The notes beneath the pieces were generated by a model. That model did not search any database. It was not told the origin of the DNA and saw only the letters and a list, made by a program, of their open reading frames with translations. A stretch of 64,000 bases of DNA. Origin: Methyloversatilis thermotolerans. Its GTDB lineage: Bacteria > Pseudomonadota > Gammaproteobacteria > Burkholderiales > Rhodocyclaceae. The stretch spans positions 62,001 to 126,000 of the forward strand of contig NZ_KB889967.1 in the NCBI RefSeq assembly GCF_000372885.1, read 5' to 3'. The position numbers were made by a program, and so were the translations under genes. Position 1 is the stretch's first letter. The number at the start of each line of letters is the position of its first letter. This document shows positions 19,041 through 26,340 of this stretch, piece after piece.

Positions 19041-19775
19041 TCAGCAGCGCGGGCTCATTGCGCGCTTGAGCTCGTCCAGCTTGTGGATGCGGATGTTCTT
19101 GTTGCTCACCGTGAGCAGTCCTTCGTCCTGCATGCGCGACAGACCGCGGCTCACGGTTTCCAGCTTCAGGCCGAGGTAGGAGCCGATTTCCTCGCGCGTC
19201 ATGCGCAGATTGAATTCGGTGGCCGAATATCCGCGCGACGAGAAGCGCTGCGACAGGTTCACCAGGAAGGCGGCCAGTCGCTCTTCCGCGCGCATGGTGC
19301 CCAGCAGCATCATGACCGCCTGATCGCGCACGATTTCACGGCTCATCACCTTGTGGAAGTGATGTTGCAGCGTATCAATCTCGCGCGAAAGTTCGGACAG
19401 GCGATTGAACGGTATGACGCACACCTCGCTGTCCTCCAGCGCGCGCGCATCGCAGTTGTGCTGGCCGGTGCCTATGCCGTCCAGGCCCATCAGTTCGCCC
19501 GCCATCTGGAAACCGGTCACCTGTTCCCGGCCGTCCTCGGATACCACTTCGGTCTTGAAGAAGCCGGTGCGGATGGCAAAAAGCGAGGTGAAGGACTCGC
19601 CCGACAGGTAGAGCGGCATGCCGCGGGGCACCTTGCGCCGCGTGCCGATCAACGAATCGACGCGTTCGAGCTCGTCATCGGACAGGCCGACCGGCATGCA
19701 CAGCTCGCGCAGATTACAGGCGGAGCAGGCGATCTGCAGTCCCTGCGGTGTGATGGGTATGGGTACGCTATTCAT
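19041..19775 (-). CDS. fnr: FNR-type oxygen-sensing transcriptional regulator
   Basis: Crp/FNR-family regulator of 244 residues. The four cysteines that ligate the oxygen-labile [4Fe-4S] cluster are present: C17, C20 and C26 (IACSACNLRELC) and C108 (GQHNCDA). The effector domain (about 30-150), dimerisation helix and winged HTH follow. The recognition helix LGLKLETVSRGLSRMQ has the E-x2-S-R specificity residues that read TTGAT half-sites. The start codon overlaps a perfect FNR box (19775-19788), so autoregulation is expected. It is divergent from hemN, a classic FNR target. Confidence 0.95.
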   Translation of the reverse strand: MNSVPIPITPQGLQIACSACNLRELCMPVGLSDDELERVDSLIGTRRKVPRGMPLYLSGESFTSLFAIRTGFFKTEVVSEDGREQVTGFQMAGELMGLDGIGTGQHNCDARALEDSEVCVIPFNRLSELSREIDTLQHHFHKVMSREIVRDQAVMMLLGTMRAEERLAAFLVNLSQRFSSRGYSATEFNLRMTREEIGSYLGLKLETVSRGLSRMQDEGLLTVSNKNIRIHKLDELKRAMSPRC

Positions 19776-19788
19776 TGATGGCGATCAA
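19775..19788. promoter_or_regulatory. Perfect FNR box between fnr and hemN
   Basis: TTGATGGCGATCAA is an exact TTGAT-N4-ATCAA site, and the palindrome extends to 18 bp with flanking CA and TG. It touches the fnr start codon and lies about 57 bp before the hemN ATG. By position it should repress fnr and could activate hemN. Confidence 0.9.
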
Positions 19789-19844
19789 TGCGCGTGTCCG
19801 GGCGCGCTTGCATGATGGGAACACCGCAAAGTGTGCCATCAATC

Positions 19845-21230
19845 ATGAATGTCGCAAAGGAACTGGTGTTCGACCCGCTGCTGATGCGTCGATTCGACGT
19901 GCCGGGGCCGCGTTACACCTCCTATCCCACCGCCGACCGGTTCAATTTTTCGCATGATGCGCGGGCGCACGCGTCGCGCCTGGGGTCGCGCACACCCAGT
20001 GCCGGGCCGCTGTCGATCTACATCCACGTTCCGTTCTGCGACACCATCTGCTACTACTGCGCCTGTAACAAGATCATCACCAAGGACCACGCGCGCGCCG
20101 ACATCTATGTCGACAACCTGCTGCGCGAAATGGCGATGAAGGCGGCGCTGCTGTCCGGCAGCCGCGATATCGCCCAGCTTCATCTGGGCGGCGGCACGCC
20201 CACCTTCCTGAACGACGAACAGATGACGCGCGTGATCGAAGGTCTGCGCCGACATTTCCGTTTTCTCGACTCGGCACAGTGCTCGATCGAAATGGATCCG
20301 CGTGGCGTCACCGCCGCGCGCATCGCCCATCTCGGTTCGCTCGGTTTCAACCGCATCAGCGTCGGCGTTCAGGATTTCGATCCGGTGGTGCAGCGCGCGG
20401 TCAACCGCATCCAGAGCGTGGAAGAGACGGAGGTGGTGCTGCGCGCCGCGCGCGACAACGGCTTCGTATCCACCGGCATCGATCTCATCTATGGCCTGCC
20501 CGGCCAGACGCCGGACAGCTTCGGCGCCACGCTGGACACACTGGTACGGCTGGCGCCGGACCGGGTGGCCATCTATCACTACGCCCATCTGCCGAAGCAG
20601 TTCATGCCGCAGCGCCGCATCGACGAATCCATGCTGCCCGGGTCCGAGGTCCGTCCGCAGTTGCTGCGGCTGGCGATCGACCGCCTGCACCAGGCGGGCT
20701 ATGTGCACGTCGGCATGGACCACTTCGCCCGCCCCGACGACGAACTGGCGCAGGCGCAGCGTCATGGCCGGTTGCAACGCAATTTCCAGGGCTATTCCAC
20801 GCACGCCGGCTGCGACCTCATCGGGTTGGGCGTGTCGGCGATTTCGCGGGTGGGCGCCAGCTTCGCACAGAACCACCGCACGCTTGAAAGCTGGACCCAG
20901 GCGCTGGACGACGGCGAACTGCCGGTGATGCGCGGTCTCGACATGACGCCGGACGACAGCGTACGGGCGGCTGTGATCGGCGCCCTCATGTGCCATTTCG
21001 AACTGTCGATCGAGGCGATAGAAAGCACCTATCCCATCGATTTCAAACAGTATTTCGCGACCGAGCTGGAAGAACTGCAGGAGCTCGAGGACGCCGGCCT
21101 GCTGCGCGTGGAGCCGGACTGGATCGCCATCACGCCGCGCGGCCGGCTGCTGGTGCGGGCCATCTGCATGGTGTTCGACCGCTATCTGCGGCTGGACAGC
21201 GAAACCGTGCGCTACTCCAAGGTCGTGTGA
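19845..21230 (+). CDS. hemN: Oxygen-independent coproporphyrinogen III oxidase HemN
   Basis: Radical-SAM enzyme that oxidatively decarboxylates coproporphyrinogen III to protoporphyrinogen IX for haem synthesis without oxygen. The 461-residue protein has the opening GPRYTSYPTADRF typical of true HemN (rather than HemW), then HVPFCDTICYYCACNKI with the C-x3-C-x2-C cluster motif plus the extra HemN cysteine, the HLGGGTPTFL SAM-binding segment, and a C-terminal HemN domain. I chose the ATG at 19845 (MNVAKELVFDPLL); earlier in-frame starts read through the FNR control region. The FNR box 57 bp upstream predicts anaerobic induction. Confidence 0.96.
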   Translation: MNVAKELVFDPLLMRRFDVPGPRYTSYPTADRFNFSHDARAHASRLGSRTPSAGPLSIYIHVPFCDTICYYCACNKIITKDHARADIYVDNLLREMAMKAALLSGSRDIAQLHLGGGTPTFLNDEQMTRVIEGLRRHFRFLDSAQCSIEMDPRGVTAARIAHLGSLGFNRISVGVQDFDPVVQRAVNRIQSVEETEVVLRAARDNGFVSTGIDLIYGLPGQTPDSFGATLDTLVRLAPDRVAIYHYAHLPKQFMPQRRIDESMLPGSEVRPQLLRLAIDRLHQAGYVHVGMDHFARPDDELAQAQRHGRLQRNFQGYSTHAGCDLIGLGVSAISRVGASFAQNHRTLESWTQALDDGELPVMRGLDMTPDDSVRAAVIGALMCHFELSIEAIESTYPIDFKQYFATELEELQELEDAGLLRVEPDWIAITPRGRLLVRAICMVFDRYLRLDSETVRYSKVV

Positions 21231-21300
21231 TCGGTCCGGCAGGCCGTCCGCCCGGCAGTTTGTTTGGACGGCCGCACCCTGGCGCGGCACAATTCGCTCC

Positions 21301-22026
21301 ATGAATCTCGGACTTGCAGCAGTCTTCCTGGTCGGCCTGCTCGGTGGCGTGCACTGCGCCGGCATGTGCGGCGGCATCGTGTCGGCGATATCCGCTGGCG
21401 TGCCCGCTCCGCGGCGCACCGGCTGGCGTGGCCAGCTTCCGGCGCTGTGGATGCATACCGCCTACAGCACCGGCCGCATCGCCAGCTATTCGCTGGCCGG
21501 TGCGGTGGCGGGCGGGGTGGGCGGCGTCGGTCTGCTGGCGGGCGGCGCGCTGCCGGTGCAGACCACGCTATATATATTGGCGAACCTGCTCATGGTGGCG
21601 CTCGGCTTCTATCTGGCCGGCTACACCCGTTTCCTGGCGCCGGTCGAAGCGATGGGCCGCCCGCTGTGGGCGCGCATCCAGCCGCTGGCCACGCGCTTCC
21701 TGCCGGCGCGCACGCCGGGCCAGGCGCTCGGTGTCGGACTGTTCTGGGGCTTCCTGCCATGCGGGCTGGTCTACAGCATGCTCAGTCTGGCACTGCTGTC
21801 CGGCACACCCTCCAGCGGCGCGCTCATCATGTTCGTTTTCGGTCTGGGCACGCTGCCCAATCTGCTGCTGGCCGGTATGCTGCTGACCCGCCTGCGCACC
21901 CTGACCCGCCACCCGGCGGTTCGCCGCATCGCCGGTCTCATGGTGCTCGCCTTTGGCCTCGCCGGCCTGGCTCGCGCCTCGACGCTGGGCGACGGCCTGT
22001 GGAATGGCCTCATCTGCCATACTTGA
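21301..22026 (+). CDS. TauE/SafE-like six-helix membrane protein (CcoS-cluster type)
   Basis: Integral membrane protein of 241 residues with about six helices. The opening FLVGLLGGVHCAGMCGGIVSAIS is diagnostic of the UreH/TauE-SafE-like family often found next to cbb3 oxidase maturation genes and fnr. The second half repeats a similar motif (GLFWGFLPCGLVYSMLSLALLSG). The conserved H-C-A-G-M-C-G-G and P-C-G-L cysteines suggest metal, probably copper, handling. It follows hemN by 70 bp on the same strand, matching the fnr-hemN neighbourhood of other betaproteobacteria, though the oxidase genes themselves are not in this window. It may be co-transcribed with hemN and the Usp gene. Confidence 0.88.
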   Translation: MNLGLAAVFLVGLLGGVHCAGMCGGIVSAISAGVPAPRRTGWRGQLPALWMHTAYSTGRIASYSLAGAVAGGVGGVGLLAGGALPVQTTLYILANLLMVALGFYLAGYTRFLAPVEAMGRPLWARIQPLATRFLPARTPGQALGVGLFWGFLPCGLVYSMLSLALLSGTPSSGALIMFVFGLGTLPNLLLAGMLLTRLRTLTRHPAVRRIAGLMVLAFGLAGLARASTLGDGLWNGLICHT

Positions 22027-22056
22027 ACATCCCTGATAACAACGATTGAGACGACC

Positions 22057-22482
22057 ATGCGTATCCTGCTCGCCGTCGATGGCTCCGAACACGGCCTGCG
22101 CGCCACCACTGAAGTACTGCGCCTCGCGGCGCAGATGACCAGCCGCCCGGAAGTCCACCTGCTGTTCGTGCATGCGCCCGTTCCCGGCGGTCTGCTGCAG
22201 CATCATGTGAGCCGCGAAGCGCTGAACGACTACTACCGCGAAGAAGGCGAAGATGCGGTTCGCAGCGCGCTCGAAACCCTGCGTGCCGCGCAGTTCGAAC
22301 CCATCCTGCACCTGCATGTCGGTCCGCCCGCCGAAACCATCGCCCGCTACGCCGAACAGCATGACTGCGAAATGATCGTGCTGGGCCGCCGCGGCCACGG
22401 CGCCCTCGCCAGCTTTGCCATCGGCTCGGTCGCCAGCGGCGTGCTGCACCATTCCAATCGCCCGGTGCTGCTGGTCAAGTAG
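22057..22482 (+). CDS. Universal stress protein (UspA family)
   Basis: Single-domain Usp of 141 residues. It begins MRILLAVDGSEHGLRATTEVLRLA and ends with the ATP-binding signature GRRGHGALASFAIGSVASGVLHHSNRPVLLVK, which contains G-x2-G-x9-G-S. Such proteins are typically induced by oxygen limitation or starvation and are frequent in FNR/Anr regulons, which fits its position 30 bp behind the TauE-like gene. A REP cluster follows directly and may serve as the transcript end. Confidence 0.94.
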   Translation: MRILLAVDGSEHGLRATTEVLRLAAQMTSRPEVHLLFVHAPVPGGLLQHHVSREALNDYYREEGEDAVRSALETLRAAQFEPILHLHVGPPAETIARYAEQHDCEMIVLGRRGHGALASFAIGSVASGVLHHSNRPVLLVK

Positions 22483-22519
22483 ATCGGCCCCGCTCCAGTC
22501 CAGGTCAGGGTGCGCCCGG

Positions 22520-22966
22520 TAGGAGCGGCCGCTGACCGCTCTGCAGCATCGGCATGGCGCGGGCTTCGTTCCAGGCCGCATCGCTGGCAAGCCCGCTCCC
22601 ACGAAACCCGGGCTGCGCTGACAGTCAGCGCGGGCTTTGGTGGGTGCAACACCCTGGCTCCGTTCTTGATCGGGGAGGGTTGTCGTGGGAGCGGCCTCTG
22701 GCCGCGATGGGGCATCGGCATGGCGCGGGCTTCGTTCCTGGCCGCATCGCGGGCAAGCCCGCTCCCACGAAGCCCGGACTGCGCTGACAGTCAGCGCGGG
22801 CTTTGGTGGGTGCAACACCCTGGCTCCGTTCGCGATCGGGGAGAGCTGTCGTGGGAGCGGCCTCTGGCCGCGATGGGGCATTGGCATGGCGCGGGCTTCG
22901 TTCAAGGCTGCATCGCGGGCAAGCCCGCTCCCACGAACCCCGGACTGCGCTGACAGTCAGCGCGGG
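22520..22966. repeat. REP/BIME cluster 2
   Basis: About three tandem copies of a unit of roughly 175 bp between the Usp and HDOD genes. Each contains GGGAGCGGCCTCTGGCCGCG, then GCGGGCAAGCCCGCTCCCAC, plus a third palindromic piece CTGCGCTGACAGTCAGCGCG that cluster 1 lacks. The 558 bp between 22483 and 23040 hold only this repeat and the HDOD leader. Confidence 0.88.
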
Positions 22967-23040
22967 CCTGCACTCAAGATTTGGCGTGTGCGGGCCGATA
23001 GCCGGGCTATGAAGCCCATTTTCCTGCACTGCCCCGTCAC

Positions 23041-24492
23041 ATGAGTGTCCAGACCGACATGGCTTCCGATCCGCTCGAGGTGTGGGTGGATCGCCTGCGT
23101 TCGCAGGACATGCCCATCTTCGGCGCCACGCTTGCCGCCATCGGCGAGGTCGCCGACAACGACGCCAGCCCCGCATCCGCCCTCGGCCGCATCATCCTGC
23201 GCGACGCCGGCATGACCACGCGTGTGCTGCGCATGGCCAATTCCGTATTCTTCCGCGGCGATGGTTCGCGCATCAGCACCATTTCGCGCGCCATCGTCGT
23301 GCTCGGTTTCAACACCGTACGCGACATCGCGGTATCGGTCGCGCTGATCGATGCCTTTCTCGCCGGTGGCGTGCGCGAGCGCGTGGCCGCGGAAATGGCG
23401 CGCTGCTTCCACGGCGCGGTGCATGCACGCCAGGCGGCGAGCGGCCGTGGCGACGGTTCGCCGGAAGAGGTGTTCATCGCGACCTTGCTGTCGCACATCG
23501 GCGAGATGGCATTCTGGTGCTTTTCCGGCGAGGTGGGCCAGCGGCTGGACCGGGCCTTGCGCAGCAGTCCGCGGCCGGCCGAACAGCTCGAAGCCGAACT
23601 GCTGGGATTCCGCCTGCGCACGCTCACCCAGGTGCTGGCGCGCGAATGGGCGCTGCCGCCGCTGGTGGTCCAGTCATGCAATGACAATGTGAAGCTGGAC
23701 AGTCGCGAGGCGCTGGTGGTGTCCGGCTATCGGCTCGCGCTGGCGGCCGAGGCGGGATGGGACAGTGAACAGGCGCGCCTGGCATTGCGCGACTACGGCC
23801 GCGTCATGAAACAGGACGCGGCGGAACTGGCGCCGGTGGTCGCCGCCAATGCGCGCGAAGCGGCGCAGATCGCCGCGTCCTACGGCTGCGACGAGGCCGC
23901 GGCACGCATTCCGTTGCCGACCCGCCAGGACGTCGAGAGCGAACCGGATCCGGGCGAACTGCAGCAACCTTCACCACTTGAACAACTGGACGTGGCGCGC
24001 CGCATGGTGGCGCGGATCAGCGAGCGCGCGGCCAGCACGGCCGTGCTGGACCTGGCGCTGGAGGGGGCCGGCCGCACGCTGGGCGCGGACCGCGCGGTGC
24101 TCGCGCTGATTCCGGCCAACCGGGTGCAGATCACCGCGCGCGCGACGCATGGCGCGACCGCGCAGGCGCTGATGCGTCATTTCAATTTCCTGCTGGCCGG
24201 CGCGCCGCGCGACGCATTGACCGAACTGGCGGACCGCGGCCGCATCATCCATATTGCGGCGAATTACGTGCCGGCTCCGGGCGTGCCCTCGGTGGCGAGG
24301 TTGCGCGCCGCGCTCGGCGAGCGTCATCAGATCATGGTGCCGATACAGGCGCAGGGGCAGGTCGTGGGCGTGCTCTACATCGACCGCGCCGCGAGCCGTC
24401 CGGCGTTTCCGGACGGCACCGTGGACGGTCTTCTGCACTTCGCCCGGCTCGCCGGGCTGTCGCTGGACAGCGTATCGCCGCGGCGCGCCTGA
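23041..24492 (+). CDS. HDOD-domain signalling protein with C-terminal GAF domain
   Basis: Cytoplasmic protein of 483 residues. An HDOD domain covers about 15-215 (MPIFGATLAAIGEVADNDASPASALGRIILRDAGMTTRVLRMANS; ISRAIVVLGFNTVRDIAVSVALIDAF; IATLLSHIGEMAFW), the catalytically dead relative of HD phosphohydrolases used as a signalling scaffold. A GAF-like sensor domain follows, about 320-475 (LDLALEGAGRTLGADRAVLALIPAN ... VVGVLYIDRAASRPAF). The likely role is in signalling linked to motility, adhesion or stress, but no partner is adjacent. The last few codons are repeated about 1 kb downstream as the footprint of a PEP-CTERM gene duplication. Confidence 0.88.
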   Translation: MSVQTDMASDPLEVWVDRLRSQDMPIFGATLAAIGEVADNDASPASALGRIILRDAGMTTRVLRMANSVFFRGDGSRISTISRAIVVLGFNTVRDIAVSVALIDAFLAGGVRERVAAEMARCFHGAVHARQAASGRGDGSPEEVFIATLLSHIGEMAFWCFSGEVGQRLDRALRSSPRPAEQLEAELLGFRLRTLTQVLAREWALPPLVVQSCNDNVKLDSREALVVSGYRLALAAEAGWDSEQARLALRDYGRVMKQDAAELAPVVAANAREAAQIAASYGCDEAAARIPLPTRQDVESEPDPGELQQPSPLEQLDVARRMVARISERAASTAVLDLALEGAGRTLGADRAVLALIPANRVQITARATHGATAQALMRHFNFLLAGAPRDALTELADRGRIIHIAANYVPAPGVPSVARLRAALGERHQIMVPIQAQGQVVGVLYIDRAASRPAFPDGTVDGLLHFARLAGLSLDSVSPRRA

Positions 24493-24589
24493 GCCCGCCG
24501 CGGCGGGTGCATCAGGTGCGGCGGCGGGCGGCGCAGCCGATCAGGCCGAGGCCGGCGAGCAGCAGCGCGTACTGTTCGGGTTCGGGCAC
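24474..24589. repeat. Direct repeat, copy A (duplication footprint)
   Basis: This 116-bp stretch spans the last codons of the HDOD gene, the short intergenic gap and the 3' end of the first PEP-CTERM gene. It recurs at 25452-25567 with only two differences that I can see. It marks one edge of the tandem duplication that made the two adjacent PEP-CTERM genes. Confidence 0.9.
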
Positions 24590-25354
24590 GGCGGTGACTG
24601 TCAGCACACCGTCTATCAGCCCCGACGATTCAAGCAGATTCCCGGGCCCGACATTTCCCGGGCCCAATCCAATCCCGGTCATGCCGTCTCCCAGAATGTA
24701 ACTGCCCGAGCTGTAGCTGATATCGAAATGCAGTTCGGCTCCGACGGTGCTCTCAAAGCTGAAGCCGTCGCCCGCGAGTGTTGCGAGAGAGAAGTCGCCG
24801 ATCAGTTCGTTGCCATCGCCGCGAACGACCACTGAGAAGTTCGGCAGCGTACGTATCGAGGGAAGGGCGGACGAGAAAAGCCAGTCGGCGATGCCCGAGA
24901 ATGTGACCCGGACGGCACTTCCATGCGCCTCACCGTCGCTCTCGACCCGCAACGTCGCCAGCATCCGGGAGAACGCGCTGCCGCCCCCGCCCATGCCGCT
25001 GGTCGACAAAGAATGGTCCAGATCGAGCGAAAAGCTGTGCCCGGCCTGAATGACCAACCTGGAAGGATCGGAGGCTGCATCCAGCAGCATGGTGTGGCTC
25101 CATGCATAGGACCGTCCTTCGCTGGACGCCTCTCCGCCACCGATACCCAACAGGGTTCCTGCACCCGAAACATCGTCCAGCGTCCCGCTGAATCCGAAGC
25201 CGTCATGCCAAGGCCAATAAGACGCATTGGGATAAGTGATCGAGGCGCTGGCCGATCCAGCAACGCTGCCAGAGACGAGGCTGAAATGCGCCGCCTGCGC
25301 ATTCAGGCCCAGCGATGCCAGCGCGAGGGCCAGCGAGGTCTTGATGAGGTGCAT
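24512..25354 (-). CDS. PEP-CTERM sorting domain protein (paralogue 1)
   Basis: Exported protein of 280 residues with signal peptide MHLIKTSLALALASLGLNAQA. The C-terminal sorting tail has VPEPEQYALLLAGLGLIG followed by an Arg cluster (AARRRT), recognised by exosortase and archaeosortase-like enzymes. The middle is Ser/Gly-rich beta-type sequence with no catalytic motif I can name. The start used is the ATG at 25354; an in-frame extension upstream is not signal-like. It is paralogous to the next gene: the signal peptides are nearly identical, both carry LDAASDPS in the middle, and the tails are almost the same. No exosortase gene is present in the window. Confidence 0.85.
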   Translation of the reverse strand: MHLIKTSLALALASLGLNAQAAHFSLVSGSVAGSASASITYPNASYWPWHDGFGFSGTLDDVSGAGTLLGIGGGEASSEGRSYAWSHTMLLDAASDPSRLVIQAGHSFSLDLDHSLSTSGMGGGGSAFSRMLATLRVESDGEAHGSAVRVTFSGIADWLFSSALPSIRTLPNFSVVVRGDGNELIGDFSLATLAGDGFSFESTVGAELHFDISYSSGSYILGDGMTGIGLGPGNVGPGNLLESSGLIDGVLTVTAVPEPEQYALLLAGLGLIGCAARRRT

Positions 25355-25451
25355 CGGGATTCTTCTTCTCTTGTCACTTCCTGGGTTACGGGTTCGGCGC
25401 CATTTCGACACCGAACCCGTCGCATTGCGTTGCGTTTGCGCTGGAAGCCGC

Positions 25452-25567
25452 ATCGCCGCGGCGCGCCTGAGCCCGCCGCGGCGGGTGCATCAGGCGCGGC
25501 GACGGGCGGCGCAGCCGATCAGGCCGAGGCCGGCGAGCAGCAGCGCGTACTGTTCGGGTTCGGGCAC
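25452..25567. repeat. Direct repeat, copy B (duplication footprint)
   Basis: Second copy of the 116-bp sequence at 24474-24589. Here the fragment of the HDOD gene end is out of context, in the upstream region of paralogue 1, and leads into the 3' end of paralogue 2. Copy spacing is 978 bp, close to the size of one duplicated gene. Confidence 0.9.
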
Positions 25568-26302
25568 CGGTGCCAGGCTCAGCGAGCCGGACATGAGACC
25601 GCTGTCATCGAAGCCGATGGAATTGCCCGCCGGGATGTCGATTGCATCACCCACCCAACCAGCACGGGTGGTGTAGCTCAGCGACAGCGCAATTTCGGCG
25701 CCGATCACGGTATCCAGGCTCAGGTCGAATGCATCGGCGGCGCCATTGCCGGTGTAGCTCACGGTCTTGCCGCCCCAACTCGCGATCAGGCTGAAAGTGG
25801 TGTCCGGCTCTATCACCGCCAGGCTGGCCGAGAACAGCGACTCCGCCGTGCCGCTGATGAGCATGCGGATCGCACTGCCAGCCGCTTCGCCGTCGGAGGC
25901 AATGGTCAGCGTGGTGTTGAGCGTGATGCTCGACACTTCGACCACGCCCTGCAGGCCGGGCACCCCGTCGAAACCCAGAACCGAAGTGCCGCCGATGGTG
26001 AAGCCTACGGAGGAAGGATCGGACGCTGCATCCAGCGTGACTTCCCGTACCCAGTCATAGGAAACGGTGGCGCCGCCTTCGCTTGTACCGTCGTTCAGCG
26101 CGCCGATGCCCAGCAGCGCCTGGTCCGACGACAGGTCCTCGACCTGCGCATCGGTCGACGCCGTACCCAGTTGCTTGATCGATGCTTCGGCGTAGGTGTA
26201 GCCGCCAATGGTGCTCGGCCCGGTGATCTGGAAATGCGCAGCCTGCGCATTCAGGCCCAGCGATGCCAGCGCGACGGCCAGCGAGGTCTTGATCATGTTC
26301 AT
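25490..26302 (-). CDS. PEP-CTERM sorting domain protein (paralogue 2)
   Basis: Exported protein of 270 residues, start ATG at 26302 (MNMIKTSLAVALASLGLNAQA as signal peptide). The tail is VPEPEQYALLLAGLGLIG plus AARRRA. It is the tandem paralogue of the preceding gene; the ends are nearly identical, while the central part has diverged strongly, apart from short islands such as LLGIG and LDAASDPS. The function is unknown; such proteins are usually surface or extracellular-matrix components. It is the next gene after the UshA-like nucleotidase on the minus strand. Confidence 0.85.
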   Translation of the reverse strand: MNMIKTSLAVALASLGLNAQAAHFQITGPSTIGGYTYAEASIKQLGTASTDAQVEDLSSDQALLGIGALNDGTSEGGATVSYDWVREVTLDAASDPSSVGFTIGGTSVLGFDGVPGLQGVVEVSSITLNTTLTIASDGEAAGSAIRMLISGTAESLFSASLAVIEPDTTFSLIASWGGKTVSYTGNGAADAFDLSLDTVIGAEIALSLSYTTRAGWVGDAIDIPAGNSIGFDDSGLMSGSLSLAPVPEPEQYALLLAGLGLIGCAARRRA

Positions 26303-26340
26303 CTGTGTTCTCCGTATTCGTTTGTGCAGACGCGTCGGCA

